Origin: Desulfovibrio sp. A2
Lineage (GTDB): Bacteria > Desulfobacterota > Desulfovibrionia > Desulfovibrionales > Desulfovibrionaceae
Reading direction: 5' to 3'
Assembly: GCF_000226255.1 (NCBI RefSeq)
Contig: NZ_AGFG01000003.1
Location: 1-28,044 of the forward strand
Length of the DNA: 28,044 nucleotides
Part shown: piece by piece, positions 17,212-25,181 of the stretch
Position numbering within the stretch: position 1 is the stretch's first letter
Layout: each line of letters starts with the position of its first letter
Notes under the pieces: model-generated
The model's input: the letters and a program-made list of their open reading frames with translations, nothing else
What the model was told of the DNA's origin: nothing
The model's database searches: none
Program-made: the position numbers and the translations under genes

Positions 17212-17247
17212 GCCCGGCGGCCCGCAGGGGTGCGGGTTCCGCCGGGC
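17212..17247 (-). terminator. Hairpin downstream of queD, probable terminator
   Basis: GCCCGGCGG (17212-17220) pairs with CCGCCGGGC (17239-17247), with CCCGCA/TGCGGG stacked inside it, a very stable stem. On the minus strand it is followed by GAGCCTTGTTCC, a poor T-tract. It lies about 37 bases past the queD stop. The remaining sequence up to marC (17063-17211) shows nothing else I can support. Confidence 0.5.
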
Positions 17248-17283
17248 GGAAACAAGGCGCGGGCTGGGTGCCGTGCCGCCCGG

Positions 17284-17676
17284 CTATTCCTCTATTTCCA
17301 TGTAGGTGGCCGACTGGGCGGCCTTTTCCGACACGGTCACGGCGTGCAGGCGCACCCCGTGCGGCGCAAGGCGCGGGGCCAGCAGCTGCCAGATGTGCCG
17401 CGAAAGGTTTTCCGACGAGGGGTTGATGGCGTCGAAGGGGGGCACGTCGTTCAGGTTCTTGTGGTCCAGAGTGTCGAGCACCGCGTTCAGTTCGCGCTTC
17501 AGCTCCTTGAAGTCGAGCACGATTTCCGTGTCGCCGGTCAGGCGGTCACCCTCGGCCACCATTTCCACGGCAAAGTTGTGGCCGTGCATGGATTCGCATT
17601 TGCCTTCGTAATGGCGCAACGCGTGCGAGGCGCAGAATTCCGAGCGCACGGTCAGCCGCCAGATGGATTTCTTCAC
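17284..17676 (-). CDS. queD: 6-carboxy-5,6,7,8-tetrahydropterin synthase QueD
   Basis: A 130-residue PTPS/QueD-family protein. QueD converts 7,8-dihydroneopterin triphosphate to 6-carboxytetrahydropterin, an early step toward preQ0 and queuosine. Zinc ligands H18, H31 and H33 are visible (ASHALRHYEG and MHGHNF), with catalytic C27 in the CxxxHGHN motif and the LDHKNLND segment near residue 70. The start is a GTG with AGGAG seven bases upstream. It lies 60 bases after dnaE on the same strand and may be read from the same message. I saw no queC, queE or queF nearby and no preQ1 riboswitch that I can recognise. Confidence 0.93.
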   Translation of the reverse strand: MKKSIWRLTVRSEFCASHALRHYEGKCESMHGHNFAVEMVAEGDRLTGDTEIVLDFKELKRELNAVLDTLDHKNLNDVPPFDAINPSSENLSRHIWQLLAPRLAPHGVRLHAVTVSEKAAQSATYMEIEE

Positions 17677-17736
17677 GGTGTGTCTCCTGGGGCAAGCCCC
17701 GCTGCAATGCGATGATCTGCCCGTGCGGGCAGGGCG

Positions 17737-20700
17737 CTACTCCGCCCCTTCGGTCCAGTGGGCAATGTCGGTCTCGAAGGCGGGGCCGGGCTGCACCATC
17801 CACTGCGGGCCGAACTGCAACAGGCATTCGGACTCGTCCACCACCAGGCGCACGTTCACCGGCACTGGGCCGCGATGCCGCTCCAGAATGGCGCGCAGCG
17901 CGGCAAGGCTGGCGGGTTCCACGCGGGGCAGGGGCATGTCGATGGTCACGGGCTGGTCGCTGGCCCCGCAGGCGCGGGCCAGCGGAATGACCTTGTCGCC
18001 CAGCAGCTTGATTTCGCGCGGAGTGTCGTCGTCCTCCTCCGACATGGCGGGCATGGTCCCATCCCCGCCCCCGCCGCCGTTCCTGCCGCCGTCGTCGTTC
18101 TGCTGCTTGCTGATGGTGGCTTCCAGCAGCAGGGGCTGGTCCGACTTCAGCAGTTCGCGGAATTCCGCGTACGGCTCCGGAAAGAACACGCACTCGCCCG
18201 AGGCGGTCAGGTCTTCCACCTGCAGGAAGGCCATGCGCGCGCCCTTCTTGGTCATGTGCTCCTTGATGCCGGTGACCAGCACGGCGGTCTTCAGCGACAT
18301 GCCGGGGGCCATGTCCCGCGTTTCTTCCAGCGGGGTCAGGCGCAGGCGGAACAGTTCCTTGCGGTAGGGCTGCAGCGGGTGGCTGGTCAGAAAGAAGCCC
18401 AGCGCCTCCTTCTCGAAGCGCAGCTTCTGGTCGTCGTCCCATTCCTGGGCCTGCTGCTCTTCGCAGTCGAAGCCGATGCCGGGGCACACGGCGGGTTCCT
18501 CGGGCACCATGGTGAACAGGGACACCTGGTTCGAGTCCTTGTCCTTCAGCCGCTTCTGGGCCTTGCTGACCACGTTGTCCAGGGCGGCCAGCATGCCCGC
18601 GCGGGTGCAGCCCAGGCAGTCGCACGCGCCGCCCTTGATCAGGCTTTCCAGCACGCGCTTGGTCACCTTGCGCAGGTTCACCCGGGTGCACAGGTCCAGC
18701 AGCGAGGCGAACACCCCGCCTTCCTCGCGGGCGTCCACGATTTCGCGGATGGCTTCGTCGCCCACGTTCTTGATGCCGCCAAGGCCGAAGACGATGGCCC
18801 CCTCGTGCACGGTGAACTCGCGGCGGCTGGCCTGCACGTTGGGCTGCAGCACGGCGATGCCCATGTCCTTGCACGCGGCCACGTACTTCAGCAGCTTGTC
18901 CTGGTTGCCCATTTCGGACGTGAGCAGGGCGGCCATGAATTCCGTGGGAAAGTGCACCTTCAGGAACGCGGTGTAGTACGAGATGAGCGCGTAGGCCGCG
19001 CTGTGCGACTTGTTGAAGCCGTACTCCGCGAACTTTTCCATCAGGTCGAAGATTTCGTCGGCCGTGGCCTTGGCAACCCCGTTCTTCTGCGCGCCCTCCA
19101 CGAACATGATGCGCTGCTGGGCCATTTCCTCGGCGTTCTTCTTGCCCATGGCGCGCCGCAGCAGGTCCGCGCCGCCCAGGGTGTAGCCCGCCGCGATCTG
19201 GGCGATCTGCATCACCTGTTCCTGGTACACGATGACGCCGTAGGTATCGCGCAGGCAATCTTCCAGCGAAGGCAGGGGGTAGGTGACGGGCACCTCGCCG
19301 TGCTTGCGCTTGATGAATTCGTCCACCATGCCCGAGCCCAGCGGGCCGGGCCGGTACAGGGCCAGCATGGCGATGACGTCGTCGAAGCAGGAGGGCTTGA
19401 GCATGCGCAGGTACTGGCGCATGCCCGAACTTTCCACCTGGAAGATGCCGTCGGTGTCCCCGCGCGAATACAGTTCGTAGGTCTCCGCGTCGTCCAAGGC
19501 CAGCGTGTCGAGGTCCGGCGGGGTCTTGCCCTGCCGGGCGATCTCGTCCAGCGAATCCTGCACCAGGGTCATGGTGCGCAGGCCCAGAAAGTCGAACTTC
19601 ACCAGTCCGACCTTCTCGACCATCTTCATGTCGAACTGGGTGACTATTTCACCCTTCTTTCCCCGGTACAGCGGCAGGTATTCGCGCATGGGCTTGTCGG
19701 AAACAACAACGCCCGCCGCGTGGGTGGAGGCGTGGCGCGACAGCCCTTCCAGCCGCATGGAAACGTCCAGCAGCTTGCGGATTTGCGGATCGGTCTTGTA
19801 CAGCGCGGCCAGGTCCGGTTCCGCGTCGATGGCCTTCTTGACCGTCATCTTCAGGTCTTCGGGCACCAGCTTGGCGATGCGGTCGGTTTCGGGAAAGGTC
19901 ATGCCCAGGGCGCGGCCCACGTCGCGCACCACGGCCTTGGCCTTCATCTTCCCGAAGGTGGTGATCTGAGCCACCATGTCTTCACCGTACTTCTCGCCCA
20001 CGTACCGGATGACCTCGGTACGGCGGCGTTCGCAGAAGTCCACGTCGATATCGGGCATGGACACGCGTTCGATGTTCAGGAAGCGCTCGAACAGCAGGTT
20101 GTACGGGATGGGATCGAGGTTGGTGATGCGCAGCGACCACGCCACCAGCGAACCGGCGGCGGAACCGCGCCCCGGACCCACGGGAATGCCGTTGTCCTTG
20201 GCCCAGTTGATGAAGTCCTGCACGATGAGGAAGTAGCCGGGAAAGCCCATCTGGCCGATGACGTCCAGTTCCAGTTCAAGGCGCTTCCAGTACAGGTCGT
20301 GGTCGATGGTGTCGCGGTTGGGGTGGCGTTCCAGGCGGCGCTTCAGCCCTTCGCGCGAGAGGCGGCGGAACTCGTCTTCCAGGGTCATGCCCTCTGGCAG
20401 GGCGTACACGGGAAAGACGTACTTGCCGAATTCGAACTTTACCGCGCACTGCTCGGCGATGCGCCCGGTGTTGGCCACGGCTTCGGGCACGTGGGCAAAC
20501 GCCTTCTCCATTTCCTCCGGCGACTTGTAGTACAGTTCCTTGGTCTCGAAGCGCATGCGCCGCTCGTCGTCCACCTTGGCCTGGGTCTGGATGCACAGCA
20601 GCACGTCGTGGGCTTCCACGTCGCTGGCTTCCAGGTAGTGGCAGTCGTTGGTGGCCACCAGCGGCAGCTTGGTGTGGTGGGCGAGCTCGATGAGCTTCTC

Positions 20701-21255
20701 GTTCAGTTCGTCCTGTTCCTTCAGGCCGTTGGACTGCAATTCCAGATAGAAGTTGCCGGGATAGATGGCCTCATATTCGCGGGCGATGCGGATGGCGTCG
20801 TCCATGCCGCTACGCATGAGCGCGCGCGGCACCTGCCCGGCCAGGCACGCGGACAGGGCGGTGATGCCGCCGGAGTACTGGCGCAGCAGTTCCATGTCCA
20901 CGCGCGGCTTGTAGTGAAAGCCGTGCAGAAAGCCGTGGGTCACCAGCTTGACCAGGTTATGGTAGCCTTCGTTGTCGCGCGCCAGCAGCACCAGATGGTG
21001 GCGCACGCGGGCCAGCTCCGAGGTCTTGTCCGTGTGGTCGTTGGCCACGTAGACCTCGCAGCCGATGACCGGCTTTATGCCGAACTGCTTGCAGGTATTG
21101 TAGAAATAGACCGCGCCGTAGAGGTTGCCGTGGTCAGTGATGGCGGCGGCGGGCATGCCGAAGTCCACCGCCTTGGCGCACAGGTCCTTCAGGCGGATGG
21201 CCCCGTCGAGCAGGCTGTATTCGGTGTGGCAATGCAGATGAACGAAATCGGGCAT
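17737..21255 (-). CDS. dnaE: DNA polymerase III alpha subunit
   Basis: A 1172-residue replicative polymerase of the DnaE1 type, normal in length. The N-terminal PHP domain starts at once (FVHLHCHTEYSLLDGA, ITDHGNLYG). Catalytic aspartates are D402 and D404 in the PDIDVDFCERRR motif, matching the E. coli spacing, and the third lies in KFDFLGLRT. GPGRGSAAGSLVAW and the fingers segment SHSAAYALISYYTAFLKVHFP are present, as is a C-terminal OB-fold region. Residues about 1053-1078 are a Gly/Asp/Glu-rich linker (containing GGGGG and EEDDD) before the last 94 residues. The start at 21255 is the canonical one; an open frame extends 118 codons further but is low-complexity. No clear ribosome binding site precedes the ATG. 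Confidence 0.97.
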   Translation of the reverse strand: MPDFVHLHCHTEYSLLDGAIRLKDLCAKAVDFGMPAAAITDHGNLYGAVYFYNTCKQFGIKPVIGCEVYVANDHTDKTSELARVRHHLVLLARDNEGYHNLVKLVTHGFLHGFHYKPRVDMELLRQYSGGITALSACLAGQVPRALMRSGMDDAIRIAREYEAIYPGNFYLELQSNGLKEQDELNEKLIELAHHTKLPLVATNDCHYLEASDVEAHDVLLCIQTQAKVDDERRMRFETKELYYKSPEEMEKAFAHVPEAVANTGRIAEQCAVKFEFGKYVFPVYALPEGMTLEDEFRRLSREGLKRRLERHPNRDTIDHDLYWKRLELELDVIGQMGFPGYFLIVQDFINWAKDNGIPVGPGRGSAAGSLVAWSLRITNLDPIPYNLLFERFLNIERVSMPDIDVDFCERRRTEVIRYVGEKYGEDMVAQITTFGKMKAKAVVRDVGRALGMTFPETDRIAKLVPEDLKMTVKKAIDAEPDLAALYKTDPQIRKLLDVSMRLEGLSRHASTHAAGVVVSDKPMREYLPLYRGKKGEIVTQFDMKMVEKVGLVKFDFLGLRTMTLVQDSLDEIARQGKTPPDLDTLALDDAETYELYSRGDTDGIFQVESSGMRQYLRMLKPSCFDDVIAMLALYRPGPLGSGMVDEFIKRKHGEVPVTYPLPSLEDCLRDTYGVIVYQEQVMQIAQIAAGYTLGGADLLRRAMGKKNAEEMAQQRIMFVEGAQKNGVAKATADEIFDLMEKFAEYGFNKSHSAAYALISYYTAFLKVHFPTEFMAALLTSEMGNQDKLLKYVAACKDMGIAVLQPNVQASRREFTVHEGAIVFGLGGIKNVGDEAIREIVDAREEGGVFASLLDLCTRVNLRKVTKRVLESLIKGGACDCLGCTRAGMLAALDNVVSKAQKRLKDKDSNQVSLFTMVPEEPAVCPGIGFDCEEQQAQEWDDDQKLRFEKEALGFFLTSHPLQPYRKELFRLRLTPLEETRDMAPGMSLKTAVLVTGIKEHMTKKGARMAFLQVEDLTASGECVFFPEPYAEFRELLKSDQPLLLEATISKQQNDDGGRNGGGGGDGTMPAMSEEDDDTPREIKLLGDKVIPLARACGASDQPVTIDMPLPRVEPASLAALRAILERHRGPVPVNVRLVVDESECLLQFGPQWMVQPGPAFETDIAHWTEGAE

Positions 21256-21404
21256 GGACGTTGGACGTGTTCCCGACAGGGCGGCGCAGGCCGGGCCGCA
21301 CGGGGCGGTGCCTGGTCGTCTGTCTGTTCGCGTGTGAATCCGGGTGGTTGCCGCATTGGGGGTCGCCCAGTGGGGCGGCGGCGGTGCCGTGACGGGGATG
21401 ACCC

Positions 21405-21433
21405 ACCCTAGCAGAAGGGGGGCGCACCCACAA
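21405..21433 (-). promoter_or_regulatory. Weak candidate promoter for dnaE
   Basis: TTGTGG (21433-21428), 17 bases, TAGGGT (21410-21405); each half matches the sigma-70 consensus at only three positions. It would leave a leader of about 143 bases. The 305-base gap between dnaE and the divergent small gene holds this and the plus-strand candidate at 21490-21518; I see no other feature. Confidence 0.3.
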
Positions 21434-21489
21434 CGGCGGAGTGGGGGCCGGGAAGAGCGGGCGCCGGACGGGGAGCCGCGGCACGCGGC

Positions 21490-21518
21490 TTGCCCGGCGG
21501 ATGGGGAATGCGTACAAC
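21490..21518 (+). promoter_or_regulatory. Candidate sigma-70 promoter for the membrane protein / HD unit
   Basis: TTGCCC (21490-21495), a 17-base spacer and TACAAC (21513-21518) each match four of six consensus positions. The start site would be near 21525, with the AGGAGG of the first gene about 25 bases further on. Confidence 0.42.
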
Positions 21519-21560
21519 CACGGCTGCCGCCGCAGCCTGCGGACGGCACAGGAGGTTGGC

Positions 21561-21896
21561 GTGTTCGACGTGACCATGGCCCATGCGGCCGCCGCAGCCA
21601 CCGTGGCAACGGACACGGGGCTGGGGGGACTGGTTCTGGAAAAAGCGGGACAGTACGTCCTGATCATCGCCTTTTTCGGGTCCATCATCTGGTTTCTGCG
21701 TTTTCTGTACGGGCCCAAGGGGATATTCCGCGACCCGGCCTGGGACCGTTGGAACGACGAGGCCCGGCGCGAGAATGCGTCGCAGGCCAAGGCCGGGGAC
21801 GGCCCGGACTGCTCGGACGGTGCGGACGGCGTAGCGTCCGGCGCGGCCCGGCCCCCGGCGGCGGCTTCCGCCATTGCCGAAGGAGACCGCCCGTGA
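21561..21896 (+). CDS. Small single-pass membrane protein of unknown function
   Basis: A 111-residue protein from a GTG start with AGGAGG five bases upstream. A short Ala/Thr-rich N-terminus is followed by one clear membrane helix at about residues 31-50 (YVLIIAFFGSIIWFLRFLY), then the polar motif GPKGIFRDPAWDRWNDEARR, and a disordered Ala/Asp/Gly-rich tail. The motif after the helix looks conserved in character (aromatic and charged), whereas the tail does not. I do not recognise a named family. The stop codon overlaps the start of the HD-domain gene (GTGA), so the two proteins are probably made together and may act at the inner membrane. Confidence 0.7.
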   Translation: MFDVTMAHAAAAATVATDTGLGGLVLEKAGQYVLIIAFFGSIIWFLRFLYGPKGIFRDPAWDRWNDEARRENASQAKAGDGPDCSDGADGVASGAARPPAAASAIAEGDRP

Positions 21897-22774
21897 GCAT
21901 GGACATTGCCGCGCACGAGGCGTGGTTCGGCCAGTACGTGGACCGCTTCCTGACCGGGGACGCGGAGCACGACGGGCATATCGAACTCAAGCGCGAGCAT
22001 TCCCTGCGGGTGCTGGGGCACGCCCGGACCATCGTGGCCGAGGCCGTGGCCGCCGGAACCATGGACGTGGTCAGCGCCCGCGCGGCGCTGCTGGGCGCGC
22101 TGTACCACGACATGGGGCGCTTTCCGCAGTACCGGCGCTGGCGCACCTTCAGCGATGCCCGTTCGGCCAACCACGGCCTGCTGGGTGGGCGCACCCTGAA
22201 CGAGGAGCGCCCCCTGCGCGACGAGGCCCCGGCCGTGCGCCGCCTGGCCGCCTGCGCCGTGGTGCTGCACAACCGCTTCGCCATTCCGGCGGGCGTTTCG
22301 CCGCGCGCCCGGCAGGTGACCCGCGTGGTGCGCGACGCCGACAAACTGGACATCTTCCGGGTGCTGGCCGCGCACATGCGGCCCGGCGGCCCCCGCGACG
22401 AGGTGGTGGTGCTGCACCTGCCGGAACTGGAAGGGCAGTGGACCCCCGCCGTGCTGGAGGCGGTGCGCGCCGGGCGGTTGGCCAGCTATGCCGACATGCG
22501 CTGCATGAACGATTTCCGCATCCTGCTGTGCGGCTGGAGCTTCGATCTGGGGTTCGCCGCCTCGCGCAGGCTGCTGCGCGAATCCGGCAGGGTGGAGCAA
22601 TTGCTGGAGTGGTTGCCGTCGCCGGACGAAGTGCCGCAAATGGCCGAGCTGCGCTGCCGGGTGCTGGCCGCGCTGCACGACGACCGGGATGCGGCGGACT
22701 GCCACCCCGGCTTCGTGGAAGCGCCCGGCGATGCCGGCGATGACAGTGACGCCGGGGAACCCGTGGCCCCGTAG
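21893..22774 (+). CDS. HD-domain metal-dependent phosphohydrolase
   Basis: A 293-residue protein with an HD superfamily core: H36 in the KREHSL segment, H72-D73 in ALYHDMGRFPQY, a histidine near residue 95 in SANHGLLGG, and an aspartate near 148 in VVRDADKLDIFRV. This is the H...HD...H...D pattern of divalent metal phosphohydrolases that act on nucleotides or cyclic nucleotides. No HD-GYP, RelA-type synthetase or dNTPase-specific motif is evident, so the substrate is unknown. The GTG start is seven bases after AGGAGA and overlaps the stop of the preceding gene; an ATG two codons later is an alternative but too far from that site. Confidence 0.82.
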   Translation: MSMDIAAHEAWFGQYVDRFLTGDAEHDGHIELKREHSLRVLGHARTIVAEAVAAGTMDVVSARAALLGALYHDMGRFPQYRRWRTFSDARSANHGLLGGRTLNEERPLRDEAPAVRRLAACAVVLHNRFAIPAGVSPRARQVTRVVRDADKLDIFRVLAAHMRPGGPRDEVVVLHLPELEGQWTPAVLEAVRAGRLASYADMRCMNDFRILLCGWSFDLGFAASRRLLRESGRVEQLLEWLPSPDEVPQMAELRCRVLAALHDDRDAADCHPGFVEAPGDAGDDSDAGEPVAP

Positions 22775-22787
22775 CACGGCGCCCGCC

Positions 22788-22822
22788 AGCGGAAGTTCTG
22801 GCTGGAATCTCCGCTCTTTTTT
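22788..22822 (+). terminator. Probable intrinsic terminator after the HD-domain gene
   Basis: AGCGGA (22788-22793) pairs with TCCGCT (22810-22815) around a 16-base loop that can pair partly within itself, and is followed by CTTTTTT, the best T-run of any hairpin here. If active it would reduce readthrough into the methyltransferase gene. Confidence 0.48.
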
Positions 22823-22840
22823 CCTCCGACCCTTTCCGCA

Positions 22841-22864
22841 GGGATGCCCATCGGGATGCCCATG
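22841..22864 (+). repeat. 12-bp tandem duplication at the methyltransferase start
   Basis: GGGATGCCCATC (22841-22852) is followed directly by GGGATGCCCATG (22853-22864), identical at 11 of 12 positions. It puts three in-frame ATG codons (22844, 22856, 22862) in a row before the conserved protein start. Confidence 0.7.
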
Positions 22865-23560
22865 GACCCTTACGCCCGCATCGCAGAGTGGTACGACCTG
22901 CTGCTGAACCCCGTGCTGGACGGGGTGCGCCGTGCCGTGGCCGAGGTCTGCCGTGCCGAGGGGTTGCGGCGGGTGCTGGACGCCTGCTGCGGCACCGGGC
23001 GGCAGTGCGCGGTGTTGCGCGGCGCGGGGGTGGCCTGCGTTGGCGGGGACCTTTCCCTGGCCATGCTCCGTGCGGCGCGAACCGCCGCGCGCGTGGCCCG
23101 GCCATGCGAACGGGACGCGGCCAGCACGCGCGAAAGCCCGTCCGTCGCGGCCTTCCCGTCATTTCCCTGCCATCTCCCCCTGTTGCGCGCCGACGCGCGC
23201 GGGCTGCCCTTCGCGGACAACGCCTTCGACGCGGTGGTGCTGTCGCTGGCGCTGCACGAAATGCCCGAATCCACCGGCAACGCGGCCCTGGCCGAGGCCC
23301 TGCGCGTGGCTCCGCGCGTGTTGCTGGCCGACTACCGGCTGGCCGAGCGCAACCTGGACTTGCCCGCCGCCCTGTTCGTGCATCTGCCGGAGCGGCTGGC
23401 CGGGGGGGAGCACTACCGCAATTTCCGGGGGTTCATGGCCCGTGGGGGCGTGGAGGGGCTGGCGCGGCGGGCCGGTCTTGCCGTCATCCGGCGGGAGCGG
23501 CTGCTCGGCGGGGCCGGGGCGTTGCTGCTGGCGGAGCGGAACAGCCGGCCAGGGGGATGA
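22862..23560 (+). CDS. Class I SAM-dependent methyltransferase, substrate unknown
   Basis: A 232-residue protein from ATG 22862 (238 residues if 22844 is used). It begins DPYARIAEWYDLLLNP, typical of small-molecule and lipid methyltransferases. Motif I is VLDACCGTGRQC, the acidic end of beta-2 is in GGDLSLAMLRAAR, and LRADARGLPFADNAFDAVVLSLALHEMP covers motifs post-I and II. A 30-residue Pro/Ser/Arg-rich insert (about residues 82-112 of the long form) interrupts the fold between the second and third strands. The closest general type is the UbiE/Coq5-like Methyltransf_11 group. The start chosen has GGGA five bases upstream, inside a tandem duplication. Convergent with the hypothetical gene at 23779-24312. 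Confidence 0.82.
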   Translation: MDPYARIAEWYDLLLNPVLDGVRRAVAEVCRAEGLRRVLDACCGTGRQCAVLRGAGVACVGGDLSLAMLRAARTAARVARPCERDAASTRESPSVAAFPSFPCHLPLLRADARGLPFADNAFDAVVLSLALHEMPESTGNAALAEALRVAPRVLLADYRLAERNLDLPAALFVHLPERLAGGEHYRNFRGFMARGGVEGLARRAGLAVIRRERLLGGAGALLLAERNSRPGG

Positions 23561-23668
23561 CGTGCCTGCCTGGGCCGCCCCGTACCTGCCAAATGGTCGC
23601 GGCCCGCAGCCAGGCCGCGCCCCATCCGCCAACCGGCATCGCCAGACGAAACGCCCCAACCACCTCCG

Positions 23669-23718
23669 TCCCGCAATGCGAAACGCCCGGCCAAAGCCGG
23701 GCGTTTCGCATTGCGGGA
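23669..23718. terminator. Bidirectional terminator with 23-bp perfect arms
   Basis: The arms 23669-23691 and 23696-23718 are perfectly complementary around a CAAA loop. The inner part, AAACGCCCGGC / GCCGGGCGTTT, gives an A-run, GC stem and T-run in both directions. It lies between two converging genes, the methyltransferase and the exported protein at 23779-24312, which is where a shared terminator is expected. The extension to GCAATGCG/CGCATTGC goes well beyond what termination needs. Confidence 0.82.
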
Positions 23719-23778
23719 ACGTGCGGTTGCACGGGGTGCACATGGGAGCAATCCGTTTCCCGGACTCCTCGTCGCGGC

Positions 23779-24312
23779 TTACTGTTTCGCCGTGCCCTCG
23801 CCGGTGGCAGCGGCGGGCACGGCGGCCACCAGGTCCAGGGTTGGCTGGGTCACCCGGCCTTCGGCCAGCAGCCGCTGGCGGGCGTCGGCCACGCGCAGGA
23901 TGGACAGCGGCGTGGCCAGCAGCGGCACCAGGCCGGAGGTCAGGGCGTCGCGGTAGTAGGCGGTGTCCTCGTGCTTGCCCAGGAATTCGCGCAGTGTGGC
24001 ATCGAGGGAATAGCCTTCTTCCTTGAAGGCGTCGTCAAAGGCGCGGTACAGCTCCAGCCGCAGTCCCTCGCCCGTGAATTTCGGCCCGGTGGCCGTTCCG
24101 GCAAGCACGCCCAGCAGCCCCTGCACCACGGCCTGCTGCCCGGCGCTGACGGCCTTGTTCTGCACCCGCTCGAACACCGGCTTGGTGCAGCTTTCGCGCG
24201 GGGGGCAGGCCCGCCCGGCGCAGGCGGCGCACAGGGCGGCGGCAAGCAGCAGCACCGCCAGGGCGGCGCGGGGAAGGGGCTTGGAACGGACGGCGGGAAG
24301 GGGGGCAGGCAT
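23779..24312 (-). CDS. Exported hypothetical protein
   Basis: A 177-residue protein starting at an ATG with AGGAG seven bases upstream. The N-terminus has basic residues followed by the hydrophobic stretch ALAVLLLAAALCAACAG, a signal peptide; the cysteines at its end suggest a lipoprotein, but the residue three before CAG is not the usual Leu/Val/Ile. The mature part has a Gln/Ala/Gly-rich helix (VSAGQQAVVQGLLGVLAG) and a charged region (LYRAFDDAFKEEGYSLDATLREFLGKHEDTAYYRDAL), ending in an Ala-rich tail. I do not recognise a family. It is separated by 137 bases from the phosphatase gene upstream and has its own candidate promoter. Confidence 0.72.
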   Translation of the reverse strand: MPAPLPAVRSKPLPRAALAVLLLAAALCAACAGRACPPRESCTKPVFERVQNKAVSAGQQAVVQGLLGVLAGTATGPKFTGEGLRLELYRAFDDAFKEEGYSLDATLREFLGKHEDTAYYRDALTSGLVPLLATPLSILRVADARQRLLAEGRVTQPTLDLVAAVPAAATGEGTAKQ

Positions 24313-24354
24313 GGGGATACTCCTGTGGGCGTTGCGGCAGGGGCCGTATCTTTC

Positions 24355-24383
24355 ACTTTAGGGCGCGTGCCCCGACCGTGCAA
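24355..24383 (-). promoter_or_regulatory. Candidate promoter for the exported hypothetical protein
   Basis: TTGCAC (24383-24378), 17 bases, TAAAGT (24360-24355; four of six). It would start transcription near 24348, about 35 bases before the ATG at 24312. Confidence 0.38.
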
Positions 24384-24449
24384 CAGGCTGGCCGCGCAAC
24401 AGGACGGACCGTGGAGCAGGCCGGGCGGCGCGATGGCGTACGGGGCCTG

Positions 24450-25181
24450 CTAGCCGTGGGTCGGCAGCCCGTCCATTCCGGCCATGCCGTCCATTTCATG
24501 CAGGCCCAGCCGGGCCATCAAATCCCCGCAGTGGTCCGCCACCATGTCGGCCCCGGCGGCGTGCAGCGCGTCGGCCGGGCTTTCGCCGCTGGCCACCCCG
24601 GCGGTCAGGGTGCCCGCCCGTCGACCGGTGACGATGTCCATGGGGTGGTCGCCCACCATCAGGGCCTCGCCGGGCGCGCGGCCAATGCCGTCCAGCGCGC
24701 GCAGCAGGTGGTCCGGGTCCGGCTTCACGCTGGGCACGTCGTCGCGGGTGAGCAGGCAGGGGCACAGCGCGTCCACGTCGGGAAACACGGCGCGCACGGC
24801 CTCTGGGCAGTTGCGGGTCACGATGGCCACGGGCACGCCCATGGCCGCAAGGGCGGCCAGCATGGGCCGGGTGAACGGAAACAGGCTGCCCCGGGCCGCT
24901 GCCTCCACCTCCACGCGGCGGATGGCGGCGTGGGCCTCCGCGTGCAGGGCGGAAGCGCCTTGGGGAGAACGTTCCTCCAGCAGGCGGGCGGTGTGGGCTA
25001 TCCACTCCATCACCGGCAGGTCGGGGCGTTCCGGCGGGGTCAGGTGCGCTGCCATGGCCTTGGCCACCGCTCGGCGCATGACGCCGAAGTCCAGCGTGGG
25101 CACGGCCAGGGTGCCGTCGAAGTCGAACACCACGGCGCGCACGGCCAGACCCGCGCAGCGCAGTTGACGGGGCGCGCTCAT
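24450..25181 (-). CDS. HAD-superfamily hydrolase, phosphoglycolate phosphatase-like
   Basis: A 243-residue HAD phosphatase. Motif I is FDFDGTLA with D20 as nucleophile and D22 as acid/base; motif II is the threonine in IVTRNCPEA; motif III is the lysine in SVKPDPDHLL; motif IV is GDHPMDI. The helical cap between motifs I and II matches the Gph/PGMB-like subgroup, whose members remove phosphate from phosphoglycolate or sugar phosphates; the substrate cannot be read from sequence. Its ATG overlaps the stop of the upstream DUF3179-type gene by four bases (ATGA), so they are translationally coupled. The C-terminus has a Met/Gly/Asp-rich end (EMDGMAGMDG). Confidence 0.87.
   Translation of the reverse strand: MSAPRQLRCAGLAVRAVVFDFDGTLAVPTLDFGVMRRAVAKAMAAHLTPPERPDLPVMEWIAHTARLLEERSPQGASALHAEAHAAIRRVEVEAAARGSLFPFTRPMLAALAAMGVPVAIVTRNCPEAVRAVFPDVDALCPCLLTRDDVPSVKPDPDHLLRALDGIGRAPGEALMVGDHPMDIVTGRRAGTLTAGVASGESPADALHAAGADMVADHCGDLMARLGLHEMDGMAGMDGLPTHG

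Noticed and set aside
17758..21411. Plus-strand open frame of 1217 codons opposite dnaE
   Set aside because: Antisense shadow of dnaE: no ribosome binding site, His/Val/Gln-rich monotony, no recognisable domain.
21256..21609. 118-residue N-terminal extension of DnaE
   Set aside because: Pro/Arg-rich low complexity with no domain; the DnaE family starts at the methionine at 21255.
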